A DNA stretch of 64,000 bases, taken from Megaustenia siamemsis (lineage: Eukaryota; Mollusca; Gastropoda; Stylommatophora; Ariophantidae). The notes beneath the pieces were generated by a model that saw only the letters and a list, made by a program, of their open reading frames with translations, searched no databases and had not been told where the DNA came from. The stretch covers positions 77,822,965-77,886,964 of the forward strand of contig JAVIAB010000124.1 in the NCBI GenBank assembly GCA_032433765.1. The letters are read 5' to 3'. Made by a program: the position numbers and the translations under genes. Of the stretch, positions 49,041-61,789 are shown one piece after another (position 1 is the first letter of the stretch; each line of letters starts with the position of its first letter).

Positions 49041-50560
49041 ACAGGTTGCAGAATGATTTCAGTGATTTTTATGATTTTGATGATTTCTGATTAGATTTAC
49101 CTCCAATTCTACAGAGCCACTCATATAGAGACAATCAGTGCACTAGGATATACCATAAGATAGTGTATAATTAATCAAGAAGTGAGTTAGAGTTAGGAAT
49201 AGTAGAGAAATTCCTAGTGATTAGTGTTGCAAAATTAATCTAGATAACATAAATAGATATGTGAATTATTTGTAGTAAAGGCCAATCTACAAGTTGTACA
49301 GTGACAATAGCAGAATAGTAGATAGCATAGAATGGTGTAATCTATTAGGGATGTGACATATCCACATGTTGATAGTTTAGTGCACATTCCCACACAGCAG
49401 ATGAAAGTATATGTTATTATTTATTCAAGGAATTGAGAGGATCAATACAGGTTATAATAATGAGAGTAAGTTGAACATTTAGTTATTATCATCGACAATC
49501 AATAATTATAAATCAACAATTATTTGTGATAATAATGAGGCCAAGTGATTTGGCAAACAAACATTGATTGAACTATTCAAGTGCTCTGGTGTGATTGTCA
49601 CATAATAAATTATGTCATATTTTAATTATCTCCTCTCAAATCCTTTAGGATTCCTTTTTATGACAACAACTTCACCAACCTAGCATTTGGAGGTGAGAGA
49701 GCTAGTGCACTTCCTTGATATGTTCTTCCTCAACTCAGCAAGTCAGATACTATTATTCTTCCCCCCCCCCAAGCTTATTATAACAAAAGCATATAAATGT
49801 ATGTCTGTACATTGTCCACAGCAATTCTGTGATATCAAAATAAAGATTATGAGGTATGCAGGAATAATGAATCAACTCATGAGATGAGCACCAGCTGTCA
49901 ACATGGCTCAGTAAAGCATAACTGTCAACCCTTCCTTACACCTAGCTCAAGACATTAGAAATGAACATCTAAAGGATGGGCCTGGGGTAACTGGTTGTTC
50001 ATTGGTTTACACCAAATGACTTGCTATTCACACAGTTGTGCCCATTCAGCAATATGTCAATGTTTATTTGACAGATGAGAAGAGGACTTATGCAAGGATT
50101 TCATACATAGATAAGCATAAGGCACAGTTTCAAATGTAACAGACTCAACAAGTAAGAGGTTTAGTTGTTACAATAAAACAGTTTATTTGTAAAGAAATAC
50201 AGTATTTGTTAGTGCACAAGTAGTGATAGTTTAGCTAGATTCAAATTTTTTAAACTGTTGAAATCAAGAGTATAAGAAAACAAACAAAACACATTATGTT
50301 TATTATGATACTTTCTTGGTAGATACTTGGCTTCATACTTTCTAAGTACTTTCTTGGCAATATGGTGAATGTGGGTTCAAACACAGCTTGATTCTCCCCA
50401 GTCGACCAATCTAAAATTGAAATGGGTACCAGACTCACTACTAAGTTGGAGAAAAGTAATGACAGCAAGTAAGAGTACTGGCCCTGGACAGTGAAATATC
50501 ATCTCACTGCCTGCCAATAGACATACTTCAGGGGACATTACTCCCTTTTTTTTTAATTAC
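49041..50560. other. Intron sequence, little recognised
   Basis: No coding segment was found. A weak SINE-like stretch at 50,370-50,460 (GGGTTCAAACACAGC, then GGGTACC) may be an old SINE 1 copy. Confidence 0.45.
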
Positions 50561-50561
50561 C

Positions 50562-51400
50562 ATCATCATCATGTACCATACTGGCTGGAGTAGGCAATCA
50601 TGTCCTTCCACAATTCTCTCTCCTCAGGGTATCACTTCAGTTCTGTTGGTGACTATTTACCATGTCATGGCCTCACTTTCCCTGTATTTTGCCAGTTGTA
50701 ACCAAGCATTCCAACTTCCCTCTTCTCATGATGTGCCTGAAAAATGACAATTGTTTCTGAGGTTTTTTTGGGAGCTCTCCTTTTGTGTTGGCCTCATTTC
50801 CTTGTTGGTCTGTTTGACTGTCCAGTGAACTATCAACATTCTTTTTAGAAATCACATCCCTGTGGCCTCTAGTTATCTTTTAATTTGTTTGTCTACTATC
50901 TATGAGTCACTTCCATTGGTCAGAAATGGTTCTAAATAGCACTGATGAATACTCTTTCTCACTTCTATTGACTTGTAACACCAAAAGATTTTCATTTTTT
51001 GAAAATCTACTTTAGCCTGATATACTTTTTATTTCAGTGATACATCTTCTATCTGACGGTGTTATTGTGTCCAAGTATTTGACACTCTATGTTTGTTTCA
51101 GATATAGCCCATTTACTTTTATGTTGCATGATGGTAATTGGATATTTCTTTGATATAACCATTACTTCTGTTTTCTTAAAGCTAAGTCTGAGAATTTCTT
51201 GTTGCTTTCTTTCACTATTATGTCTATTATTTCTTGTAGCTTAATCTCTGCCCTTGCTATTAAGACTGTGACATCTGCATATCACAGATTGTTTATGTTG
51301 TCACCATTCCTTTTTTTTGTCTACTATTGATCTCATAATATTGTCTCTGCAACATGAGAACAAATCTGGTGACAGAGCACAGACTCTTTGTTTTACATAA
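50562..51400 (-). mobile_element. LINE C fragment
   Basis: The left edge is the CATCATCATCATG tail; the minus strand carries the decayed RT C-terminus and 3' end of LINE C. It ends about 130 bases before HEATR5B exon 4's donor side. Confidence 0.75.
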
Positions 51401-51532
51401 TTATAGACACACAAAATAAACTTAAACTACTTGCTGTTTGCTAAAAAAATTTTTTATACCTCTGAGAAAAGCTTGTGACAATGTTAATTATAAATGGGTT
51501 TCAAACATAAGACAATTGGCAGTAATTCTTAC

Positions 51533-51704
51533 CGTTAGGCTGTTTTGGTGTCTGAGCAGTAGCCATGAGGTTTCCAAGAAGCTTAGCAATAGTACATCGT
51601 GCATCATAGTTAGACCCATCAAGGGCTCGGAAACAAAGCGATGCAACTGTTTCCAGCTCTGTGGTGCTCATAAAAACTGCCTCATTCACAAGTTCGTGCA
51701 TACA
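51533..51704 (-). CDS. HEATR5B: HEATR5B visible exon 4
   Basis: This 172-nt exon (57 codons plus one base) begins [18 protein letters not shown] and ends AQTPKQPN(G). The motifs [17 protein letters not shown] and [10 protein letters not shown] are HEATR5-specific. The acceptor CCAG lies after a short AT repeat and the donor is GTAAGA. The intron to exon 5 (47,428-51,532) holds a LINE C fragment, the 23-bp minisatellite and a piggyBac-like mini-element. Confidence 0.94.
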
Positions 51705-52130
51705 CTGGATATATATATACAGAAAGACAATAAGTGTAAAACTTCTCAAATGGAGAATATACAAAAAGACGATAAGAGTAAATAATAAATCTATGGCATA
51801 ATAAAACTAGACAACAGTTATTTACTTGGATCATTTTTAAAAGAGATGAAACAAGTTTATCCAAGATTTAATTATTTATTTTGTAGATTCTTTCTTCTTC
51901 TTGATCTATCACTAATTAATGAATTGTGTTGCATTGTGATTTAGCACCCAACAGTTCAGTGCATCATCATAGATATTAATTGAACAAACAAAGAAAGGAC
52001 AAATGAGCGATGAAAAGACTGCATTTGCACTAGATTTGTATCACATCGTTGCCATTGATAAACCTTGGACAATATTTGTGCTTTTATTTTATTGCACATG
52101 TCTTAAGCACTCAAATATATAATTTACCTA

Positions 52131-52346
<216 letters not shown>

Positions 52347-52763
52347 CTAGCATATTTTAAAAAAAATATAATTTTGAAGCTTTTTATCAATTCATTAATT
52401 ACTAATGATAGCTCTTTAAAAAATAAACCAGACACAACAGAATTTGTTTAATCTCAGTGCAAATTTTTATCTTCCAGTTTCAAAACAATAGTTTGTAATA
52501 AACTCTATTTTCACTTAATTTTACTGGCTGATTATTTTACAATCAGTGTATGAAGTTGTTCTCCTAATCTACTCTACTTGTGAATGAGGCAGTTTTTATG
52601 AGCATCACAGAGCTGGAAACAGTTGCATCGCTTTGTTTCACCAAGTATTTTTTATCACTTTGCAGTTCCTTTCATTTACGGTTCTAGCTATTTATTTCTT
52701 TTTATTTGACTTTCTAATAGGTCACTTAAAACAAAGGAGGCCACAAAACTCATGAAATCTTTC

Positions 52764-53560
52764 TCTGCGATCAGGACTCAATCAGAGTAGGATTCCAGAC
52801 TCTCACATGAAGACAGCTGTCTGTTTAAGTGAATTGATCGACCCCACAGACAGTACATCATAATTAGAGTCTATACTCTGATTGAATACCTGTTAAAATG
52901 TTGCACTGTGTTCTGCGCCAGTGGCCCAGTGCATCCGATTTCAGCCAGCATTTTATTCAGGTTTACCTTCCTTAGTCTTTGATTGTCCTCAATCTTCCTG
53001 CAAGGCAGCAGATTGTCTTTTCTGTAGGGGGATTCTGCCCTTAGATGGTCGGCCCTCCCAGGTTTACGAGCACCATCTGCCTGAGTCATTAGAGGTGACT
53101 AACACAGACATGCACACACAAAGATATGAGATGTGATTAACACTGACATGCACACACAAAGATATGAGATGTGATTAACACTGACATGCACACAATGATA
53201 TGAGTCATGACTAACACTGACACACACCAAAATATGAGATATGACTAACACAGACACACACACACACACTAAGATATGAGATGTGACTAACACAGACACA
53301 CACACTAAGATATGAGATATGACTAAACACAAACACAAATATATGAGACATGACTAACATAAACATGCACTCACAAAAATAGGAGATGTGACTAACATAG
53401 ACATACACACAAAGATATGAGACATGACTAAAATAGACATGCACACACAAAGGTATGAGATGTGACTAACATAGACATGCACACAAAGGTATAGACATGC
53501 ACACAAAGGTATGAGATGTGACTAACATAGACATGCACACAAAGATATGAGATATATGAA
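52764..53560. repeat. 350-bp repeat followed by ~37-bp minisatellite, copy 2
   Basis: It matches 18,158-19,260 in both parts and in the same orientation. The minisatellite (53,096-53,560) has about 12 copies of ACACAGACATGCACACACAA-type units. Confidence 0.88.
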
Positions 53561-53639
53561 ATGAAATAAAGAGCACTGTCAGGACATTTGCTGGCTGTAC
53601 TGTAAATTGTGTTAGTGCAGATATTTTACAATGTTGTTT

Positions 53640-53782
53640 GTACTTTGTTTGATCTTCCCCAGAAGAAATCACTGGTATCCATTTCAGGCAGGGTGACATA
53701 GAAACCAATGAATGTGATCACATCCAATCTCTTGTCCTGAGAAGACCACTTTACTAACCATTGCTCTACTGTGGCTTTTTAA
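53640..53782 (-). mobile_element. tRNA-derived SINE 1, truncated copy
   Basis: The minus strand shows the head (CAGTAGAGCAATGGTTAGTA, then GATTGGATGTGATCAC) and the start of the body up to a CTGGGGAAG-type word. The 3' half is missing. Confidence 0.6.
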
Positions 53783-54179
53783 TAAATGAGCTTAAACCAG
53801 TCATAACTCTGAGCTAACTGCTAGAATCAGAATATGTGAACCAGATATGATAATAAAACAGAACAGAACAAACAGTTCAATCAAGAGTGCACAGATAAAA
53901 GAGAGAGGGGAAAAACTGGTACTCAAAACTTAATGTTTAGTGTACCAAATCTGAAAGTTTCAAAATATCACAACTTCAGTGTCATTTCAGACACAACACA
54001 TCACAATACAGAATAAGGCAACACAGCTTCAGTTTTTTTTTCTGGACAGACAAAGCACAGTAGCAGTGACCAGGGTACATGCTAACAACATTAACTATCT
54101 TCTTATTCTTTTCCAGCATTCAGCCATGAAGTGAGCGTGGATATGTGGCACTAGTAAAACCAAGATATCCGCACATCCA

Positions 54180-54480
54180 TCTTCAGCATGGGTAGGTCAG
54201 CTTAACAATTTTGTTTGGGCAGCAGCCATTTTTGGTGCACTCTTTTTGACTTTTAACTGCCAAGAGTTCTTTAATGTATGCAGCTATATATTGAGCCTCC
54301 TGTTCTTTTGCAGTTACCAAAGAGGACAAGACATGAGATCTCATAACCCAGAGATCAGGAGAGGGTAAACTCACAAAGAGATCATGGATTTGAAGTGAAA
54401 AATACCCACTGCAAGAGACAGGATTCATACTCAGGACCTTTCTGTCCCCAGAGGTTGTTGTCTTACCTCTAGACCATGCA
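54180..54480 (-). repeat. Second tRNA-derived SINE-like repeat, copy 2
   Basis: It matches 7,460-7,738. On the minus strand its right end reads TGGTCTAGAGGTAAGAC then GAGTATGAATCCTG, resembling tRNA A and B boxes. Confidence 0.6.
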
Positions 54481-54693
54481 TTCCTCTCGATTATGGATCA
54501 AAGTGTCATTTTAGTACTCTGCTGGGACTTACATTAAATTTCTAAACATTTGACACTTTACACTCACCTTAGATCATACATGAGCACTCTACTTTTCGTA
54601 CTCATCTTCACACAACACATGTAAACATTTAACACATTGGCACATATTCAAGCAGGCCTTTACAAGTTAACTCTACAGCAATATTAACATTAC

Positions 54694-54802
54694 CTCAGAA
54701 TTTTTCAGAGATTTTATGAGGCTCTGTACAGTGTCTTCATATGAACGTCCTGTCATTCTCCCAAGCTTCTCAAACATGGCCCCCAAACAGGCAATTGCAG
54801 CT
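54694..54802 (-). CDS. HEATR5B: HEATR5B visible exon 2
   Basis: This 109-nt exon finishes the split Leu and adds 36 codons, beginning AAIACLGAMFEKLGRM and ending SLIKSLKNSE. It is the second helical repeat of the HEAT solenoid in the family. The acceptor is TTTCAG and the donor GTAATG; the exit phase is 0. It was too short and split to stand out as an open reading frame and was found by reading the intron for the missing family segment. Confidence 0.93.
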
Positions 54803-55953
<1,151 letters not shown>

Positions 55954-56029
55954 TCAAACTTTCAAAGTAATGCTTCCCTAACAAAGATCAGGACAAAAAA
56001 AGAAAACAAGCAGAACCATATATAGCCAT

Positions 56030-56280
56030 CTCACATTGGTGGTATGGGGTCTGTGTCAATATTTGTCATGACCATTGGTACAATTATAGGCATTGTGGTT
56101 AATATCATGTCAAGCCACCACACTTTCCCAGAGAACATCTCGCGGGTACCCTTTTCAGGTGGCTGAGTGAACCCTGGGACTGTGGAAAAAGACCCTTTCT
56201 GAACAAAAATTACATACATTTGGGGAACTAAGGAAAAGACAAGCTCACTAACTATTTCGCTGCTGTGACTTATAGATCTT
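56030..56280 (-). mobile_element. tRNA-derived SINE 1, diverged copy
   Basis: The minus strand carries a degraded head (CAGCGAAATAGTTAGTGA), a body with GGGTACCCGCGAG and GTGTGGTGGCTTGACATGAT, and the terminal part. An extra ACATACATTTGG segment interrupts the head. Confidence 0.65.
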
Positions 56281-56496
56281 ATATGTCCGAACAAACTTTA
56301 CTTAAAAGCCTGTCTCCCACACACTATCTCATGCACACCAACAAAATAGACCATGGCCAGGCTTTAACATGTTAACAATAAACTTAATTATGTTTATTTA
56401 CAAAGTTCACAAATTAAAATACAAACTATTACACTATAAAGAAACTTTCTTTTTTAAATTAAATCTGGAATATTTATGGGTCAATAAGGGAGTTCA

Positions 56497-56590
56497 ATTG
56501 AAAACTGCTAGAACAAAAATTCAGATAAGAGAAGGAGTATCTTGGTCTACGCCCTATGGGCCGGCTACGGCTCGAAAGGTCAATAAATAG
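56497..56590 (+). mobile_element. LINE A 3' end, short insertion with target duplication
   Basis: This 94-bp copy of the extreme LINE A 3' end (GGAGTATCTTGGTCTACGCC, CGGCTCGAAAGGTCAATAAA) is flanked by the 11-bp duplication AAGGGAGTTCA (56,486-56,496 and 56,591-56,601). It shows where the element ends and that very short 5'-truncated inserts occur. Confidence 0.88.
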
Positions 56591-56601
56591 AAGGGAGTTC
56601 A

Positions 56602-57435
56602 CCTGAATTAATTTGAACTCAAATTGTGATATGAAGATAGGACACGCTAACAATGTTTTGTTTCAAGCCTCTGTGGTCACAAGTAAGGCCCTGCACTGAC
56701 AAATAACTAACACAATAATCTTGCCAATTTTCAGCATGGCTATTATATTGATTTTTATATCTTTGACTCGGGTGAGAAATCAGTGATCAAGTAGATTTGA
56801 CCGTCATTTTGCAATCAGGAGACAAGGTCTTGATTCCCACTAGGATCAATTTTTTGTCATGCCAAAGGTGGATGTATCAAAGCAAAAGGTGCAGATGTTC
56901 TTGCTTGCTGTAAACTAGTGACACTATGCATCCAAGTCCACTTAATGGACAAATGCTAAACAGAAGAAATAATTACAACCATCACAGGCACGGATAAAAT
57001 ATTCAGTCACATTACGCACACACAAAATTATGTTCTTATATGGACAACTGTATTGTTAATTGCTCATTGTCCATTACATTTATTTCATTAATAACAAACA
57101 CTATTACCAAAGTTATCGATGCTCTTCCAGAACTGATATATATCTATACATAAGTAATTTACCTACTATAACTTGGTACATATAAGAAATGTGACTTAAG
57201 CCTAAATGCACCATGAGACTACAAAAGGGTAAATGTTGATCAAATTTGGCTTCATTGTTTTCACAAATGAGTTGTTTCTATTCACATTTATAAGTTTATA
57301 GAGAGATACATAGACCTCAAACATAAACACTGGTAATTTCAGAAAAGCACTTAGACTGTAATGGTAGATAACACTCTCAAGTATTAGATGACTGACACCT
57401 ATAAATAGTTGAAGAACCCCAGAGAGATATAACAA
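56602..57435. other. Non-coding sequence, possible tRNA-like SINE remnant
   Basis: A stretch at 56,790-56,850 (ATTTGACCGTC, then GGTCTTGATTCCCAC) resembles the inside of a tRNA-derived SINE. The rest shows no feature. Confidence 0.4.
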
Positions 57436-58336
57436 TAGGAAAGAAGATTGTTGTTGCTGCAACTGAAAGGCAAGATAAGTTCAAATATAGCATCAGAACT
57501 AAGAGTAGAGAAAGATAGGAATAAATGTAGAAACAGATACAAGAATAGTGAAATATTAGTATAAATGTAGAAGCAAGAGTATGGAAATATAGGTACAAAT
57601 ATAGCAACAGAAGCAATAGTAGGGAAAGATAGATATAAATCATCATCATCATCATCAAGTACCATGCCTGCTGGCATAGGAGATCATGTCTCTCCACAAT
57701 TTTTGATCTTGACAGTTATTTATCATTTCTGTTGTTGACCTTCTGTCAAGCCATTCTCTTAAGCTGTCTGGTTTCTTTTCTCTTTGCTTCCCTATATCTC
57801 TTCGTCCATCAATTTTCCCAGTTGCCACAATATATTCCAGCTGTTCCCTTCTCATTGCATGGTTACAAAAATATGATTCTTTCTTCCTAATATTGGAAAT
57901 TAGCTCTCTTTTTACTATAGCCTCTTTCAGAACATTTTCTTCACTCTTCTTAGCTGTCCATTGTATTCTCAACATTCTTCTGAAAAACCACATTTCTACA
58001 GCCTCCAGTGATTTTCTTGTCTGTTGTCTTATTGTCCATGATTCACATCCATATGTTAAGACTGGCTCTACGTAACATTTAAGAACTCTTTTTCTTACTT
58101 CTATTGTCAATAATGGATTACATAGTATCGTCCTCATTTTTTTGGAAAGTTGCTTTTGCCTGAGCCATTCTGCATCTCACCTCTGTTGTACATCTACCAT
58201 CTGAGGTTAACATTGTTCCCAGATATTGAAATTCATCAATTCACTGTTTTAATATTGTTCCATTTGTTTTTATTGTGCATTGCGGTGATGTCTTTCTCTT
58301 TGTTGCTATCATTACTTTTGTTTTTTTTGCTATTAA

Positions 58337-59356
58337 CTCTTTCCGAACTACTCCCCGGCACACCAGCTCCACTTATGAAGGTACCACCGGACCAAAACCA
58401 GCACATTGGCTTGGACTGTGTACAAGTGAATATTGTAAAGTAAAGTAATGATTCTGTATAAATTGAGTTATTGAGTTATTTGCGGGTCATCATCATTGCA
58501 CTCCGAACATGTCCATAGGTGCTCAGATCCCCTCCTCAGCAATTCCCTCAGTGTCCAGCGACTGACGACTCCAGTTCTATGTTGGTTGATAAGTCTTCTT
58601 ACACGGCCACTAAGTTTCTCATTTCTGGCTGTGCCCATCTTAACTCCCATTTCCATCATCAGAAGAAGTGATGTGGATCTGTGTTTGTCGAAGTCCTGTG
58701 CTCTTCCCACATCTCTGAGGGCATTGATGATGTCCGCCCGATCCATTGGTTGCCCGTCCTCAACGACAGCGCAGCTAGCCAACCTGTCCGCCCTTTCATT
58801 TCCCCGTACTCCCGCGTGTATAAATATTCACCAATACTTGTATTCGATATCTAGAAGAAGCTTCACAATTACTTCCTTCGATTACCACATGGTATTTTCT
58901 TTGCTTTGTAGATATAGTGCTTGAATTTGTGATGTAATGTATGTTTTTTCTAACAAATAATGGCCACACCATTTCTTGTGCCTAATTTCATTATTTGTAG
59001 ACATAAATGCATTAAGTAAAGTGCATTTTGGAGAACTTTGGATTCGTTTGTATATAATTTTGAGAAGAATGGATAGCAACATGCTTCTAGTCAGAGAAAA
59101 ACATAGGTGCATGAAATATGATATTTTGAATTGAAACTTATCTGTCTATGAATATTTTTATACTATTTATTATAAATGATATATTCTTTCCTTCAGATTT
59201 TCCTTTCCGGTGATGTATAACATTTACCACATTTAATCATATCATTGTGTGAAATTGTAAAATGAAAAAGACATATGATGGAATTTTTTTCTAAATTGAA
59301 AATTAATCTGGTCCAAACTTAAAGAAAACCTAAAGCCCGGCAAAGTCTGGAAAGAG
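58337..59356. mobile_element. piggyBac-like element P4 inside LINE C
   Basis: This 1,020-bp element lies between TTAA at 58,333-58,336 and 59,357-59,360. Ends are inverted: CTCTTTCCGAACTACTCC (left) and CTCTTTCCAGACTTTGCCG (right, minus). The uninterrupted target (CTCAGCCTTAATAGC) occurs in LINE C at about 34,990. No transposase was found. It differs from P1-P3 in its end sequence, so it is a separate family. Confidence 0.87.
58453..58815 (-). mobile_element. LINE E fragment inside P4
   Basis: The minus strand reads AQDFDKHRSTSLLLMMEMGV, VRRLINQHRTGVVSRWTLRE and LWTCSECN, matching LINE E at 44.7-45.0 kb. A 9-bp duplication TGTATAAAT flanks it (near 58,455 and 58,818), and the uninterrupted P4-type sequence occurs at 34,430-34,480. 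Confidence 0.8.
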
Positions 59357-59984
59357 TTAAGGCTGAGTCCTTTATTTTTTGCTCTCCTTCACTATAATGT
59401 GTAACATTTTAGGTATAAATATAGCAACAGAAACAAGAGCAGGGAAAGGTAGGTATAAATATTGCAAATGAAACAAGAGTAGGGAAAGGAAGGTATAAAT
59501 ATAGCAGCAGAAACGAGTGGGGAAAGGTAAGTATAAATATAGCAACAGAAACCAAGAGTTCTTAACAAAATCAGTGTCAGGCGATGTTTGATCTCTGCAT
59601 TATTATACCCCTTGTTGAATTAACTCATATTCAGCTGTTAGATAAGCCCTGAGACTAAGTTGTAAGCCATCAATTTCTCACTGTAATCTCCAGCTGTCTT
59701 ACTTTCTTTTATTCTTTTTTTTTCTATTTGCTTGATATGAATACAGTTATCACATATCAAATATGTGGCACACAGATACTTAGTGAGGGTCTGAAGCTAG
59801 CTTTGATATCCTTAAATAAATATTATTTTCCAGGCATTAGAGCACAGCCAAAATTTTAATTTGTTTTGAGATGACTCATTTTATTTTGACCAAGAGAAAA
59901 ATGCAGAATTTTATTTCAGAATGTCAATTTCAAATCAGCCCAACTAGCTGAGTGTGTGCCAGATAAGCATTTTCTTTATCAACA

Positions 59985-60600
59985 TTATCATCATGTGCCA
60001 TATCAGTGGCATAGACAATCAATCATGCCCTTCCACAATTATGTCCTCAGTGTATTGCATCAGCTCTGTTGTTGACAATTCACTGTTCAACAAGCTATCT
60101 AGTATTTTCTCTCTTTGGTGTCAGTGATATCTCTTTCCCCGGTATTTTGTCAATTGTAACCAAGTATTCCAACTTTACTCTTCTCAAGATGTGCTTGAAA
60201 AATGATGATTGTTTCTTTCTGATGTTTTTTTTTTTAGGAATTCCCTTTTTGTGTTGACCTCTATTTCCTCATTGGTCTTTTTGGCTGTCTAGGAACTCTC
60301 AACATCTTTCAGAGAAATCACATCTCTGTGTCCTCTAATTGTCTTTTAATTTGTTTGTCTACTATCCATGATTCACTTCCATGGGTCAGTATTGACTCTA
60401 AAAAGCACCAATGAACTCTCTTTCTCACTTCTATTGACATAGACTTGTTGCATAAGATGTTTTTTTTTCTGAAATGCTACTTTGTCCTGTGCTATTCTGC
60501 TTTTTATTTTTGTGATGCATCTTCCATCAGATGTTATTATTGTGCTCAAGTATTGTCAACTTCAAATAACAATTGTGAACAATTTTACTCATGTTCCTCA
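59985..60600 (-). mobile_element. LINE C fragment
   Basis: It matches the 3' part of LINE C as at 17.2 and 50.6 kb (GTATTTTGTCAATTGTAACC and following), with a degraded trinucleotide tail on the left. No usable frame remains. Confidence 0.72.
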
Positions 60601-60734
60601 CTATTGGGTCTGGAAGTGCAATTGTCCATGTATATAAGTTTTCATAGTTATAAATAAATTATTTAAAATAATATATGTCAAGTACTATTCATTTCTGTAG
60701 GTAAATATTATTTAAACAGATCACATGACATGAT

Positions 60735-60815
60735 TGGGAGCTGTGGCAGCTCAGTCGTTAACTGGACCACTAAGATCAAGAGGTCAGGTTTGATGGCTTT
60801 TAGGTTCTTGATCCT
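60735..60815 (+). mobile_element. tRNA-derived SINE 1 head fragment
   Basis: GTGGCAGCTCAGTCGTTAAC and GAGGTCAGGTTTGATGGC correspond to the A- and B-box portions of SINE 1 on the plus strand. The body is absent here; a body-only fragment lies at 61,498-61,618. Confidence 0.6.
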
Positions 60816-60849
60816 TTCCGTGCCATTAGACATCACATAGCATTTTTTG

Positions 60850-61480
60850 CCACCCATCTTTATTCTGGCAAGATGTTCTATTGATCTAATGAGTCTATAC
60901 CTGCCAATTTTGCTTCTCTTATAAGTGTTCTTTTTAGTGTCACTTTAGGTCTTCCTCTTTCTCTGTATCCTGATGTTTCCCATAGAAGAAAGTGCCTGTT
61001 TTTCAAATTCTCTTATTGTCTCTTCTCAACATATGTTCATCTTCTTTCCTTAATTGTAGATGAGATCTTTGGTTGCATGGCCATTTCTCTTATCTCTATA
61101 TTAGTCTTAAATTCATTCCACTGTACACAGAGTATTTTTTTTAGGCATTTGTCTTCAAAAGCATTTGTTTTTTTTTTCTCAATCTCTTTTTATGTTTTCC
61201 AGCTTTCACATGCATAGGTAAGTGTTGATAATACATTTGAGGCCCGGCTTGAAACGTCAATTACTCATCGAAAGAAAAAATATGAGTACCTCCGAAGATG
61301 GAGATATGCCTGTGCGGTGAGGGACCCCTGTGCACACAGCTGCCAGGGAAAAACGGATTAACATGCAAAATTCAGTTCCTAGTCTCTAGGGACTTCATCA
61401 GAGGTAAAAAGCTGGTGAGCAAAGAAGAAAAAAAAAATACATTTGAGTTAAATATTCTAAGTTTGCTTTTCTTGTTTCTA
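60850..61480 (-). mobile_element. LINE A fragment interrupted by a small SINE
   Basis: The minus strand corresponds to LINE A from about position 23,430 to its C-terminal region (RT C-terminus, decayed). The segment at 61,448-61,480 continues the LINE A match after the 194-bp insertion (AACTTAGAATATTTAACTC versus AACTTAGACTATTCAAATC in LINE A). Confidence 0.8.
61242..61435 (+). mobile_element. Small A-tailed retroposon, 194 bp
   Basis: It is flanked by a perfect 12-bp duplication AATACATTTGAG (61,230-61,241 and 61,436-61,447) inside LINE A. It starts GCCCGGCTTGAAACGTC, ends GAGGTAAAAAGCTGGTGAGC and then AAAGAAGAAAA..., an A-rich tail. It has no clear tRNA boxes and no other copy in the window. 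Confidence 0.8.
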
Positions 61481-61497
61481 GGCTTCTAGGTTCAGTC

Positions 61498-61618
61498 AGC
61501 CTTAAATAGATGTAGACTTTTTCTGGGAAAATACCATCATAGCTAAAACATCACTCATAACAAAATATGCCAACTAGTCACTGAAAAATATGGGCACTAA
61601 CATCATATTCTCAATAAG
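61498..61618 (+). mobile_element. tRNA-derived SINE 1 body fragment
   Basis: Words TTTTTCTGGGAAAATACCAT, ACTGAAAAATATGGGCACTA and ACATCATATTCTC match the SINE 1 body and 3' part on the plus strand. Confidence 0.65.
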
Positions 61619-61789
61619 GAAACAAAACTAGAGGAGTGGCAGGAATTCTTCATCTTTTTTTAAAGATTACATTACCATCCAATGCTACCAGTGCTAAACA
61701 TGATCGCTTACAACAAACCAGAAGCAAACGTTAGTGATCACAGAAATGTTTAATGAGAGAAATTGGAGCGACTTAAAAAAAAATAAACA

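Larger units (their letters stand above)
57644..59412 (-). mobile_element. LINE C copy, interrupted by a piggyBac-like element
   Basis: The minus strand encodes VLKCYVEPVLTYGCESWTIR, EMWFFRRMLRIQWTAKK and SLREWLDRRSTTEMINNCQD, the C-terminus of the LINE C protein, ending in a CAT/ATG repeat tail at 57,644. It is interrupted at 58,337-59,356 and resumes at 59,357-59,412 with sequence matching 34,945-35,000. Confidence 0.87.
57440..59560. repeat. Minisatellite (~42 bp unit) split by a LINE C insertion
   Basis: Units with TATAGCAACAGAAACAAGAG and AGGGAAAGATAGGTATAAA occur at 57,440-57,643 and again at 59,413-59,560. Between them lies LINE C with further nested elements, so the array was one block before the insertion. 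Confidence 0.8.

Noticed and set aside
52560..52640. Possible duplicated or alternative HEATR5B exon 4 segment (GTGAATGAGGCAGTTTTTAT)
   Set aside because: About 65 bases on the plus strand repeat part of exon 4 (AATGAGGCAGTTTTTATGAG, then CACAGAGCTGGAAACAGT), but in the opposite orientation to the gene and without splice sites. It looks like a small inverted duplicate, not an exon.
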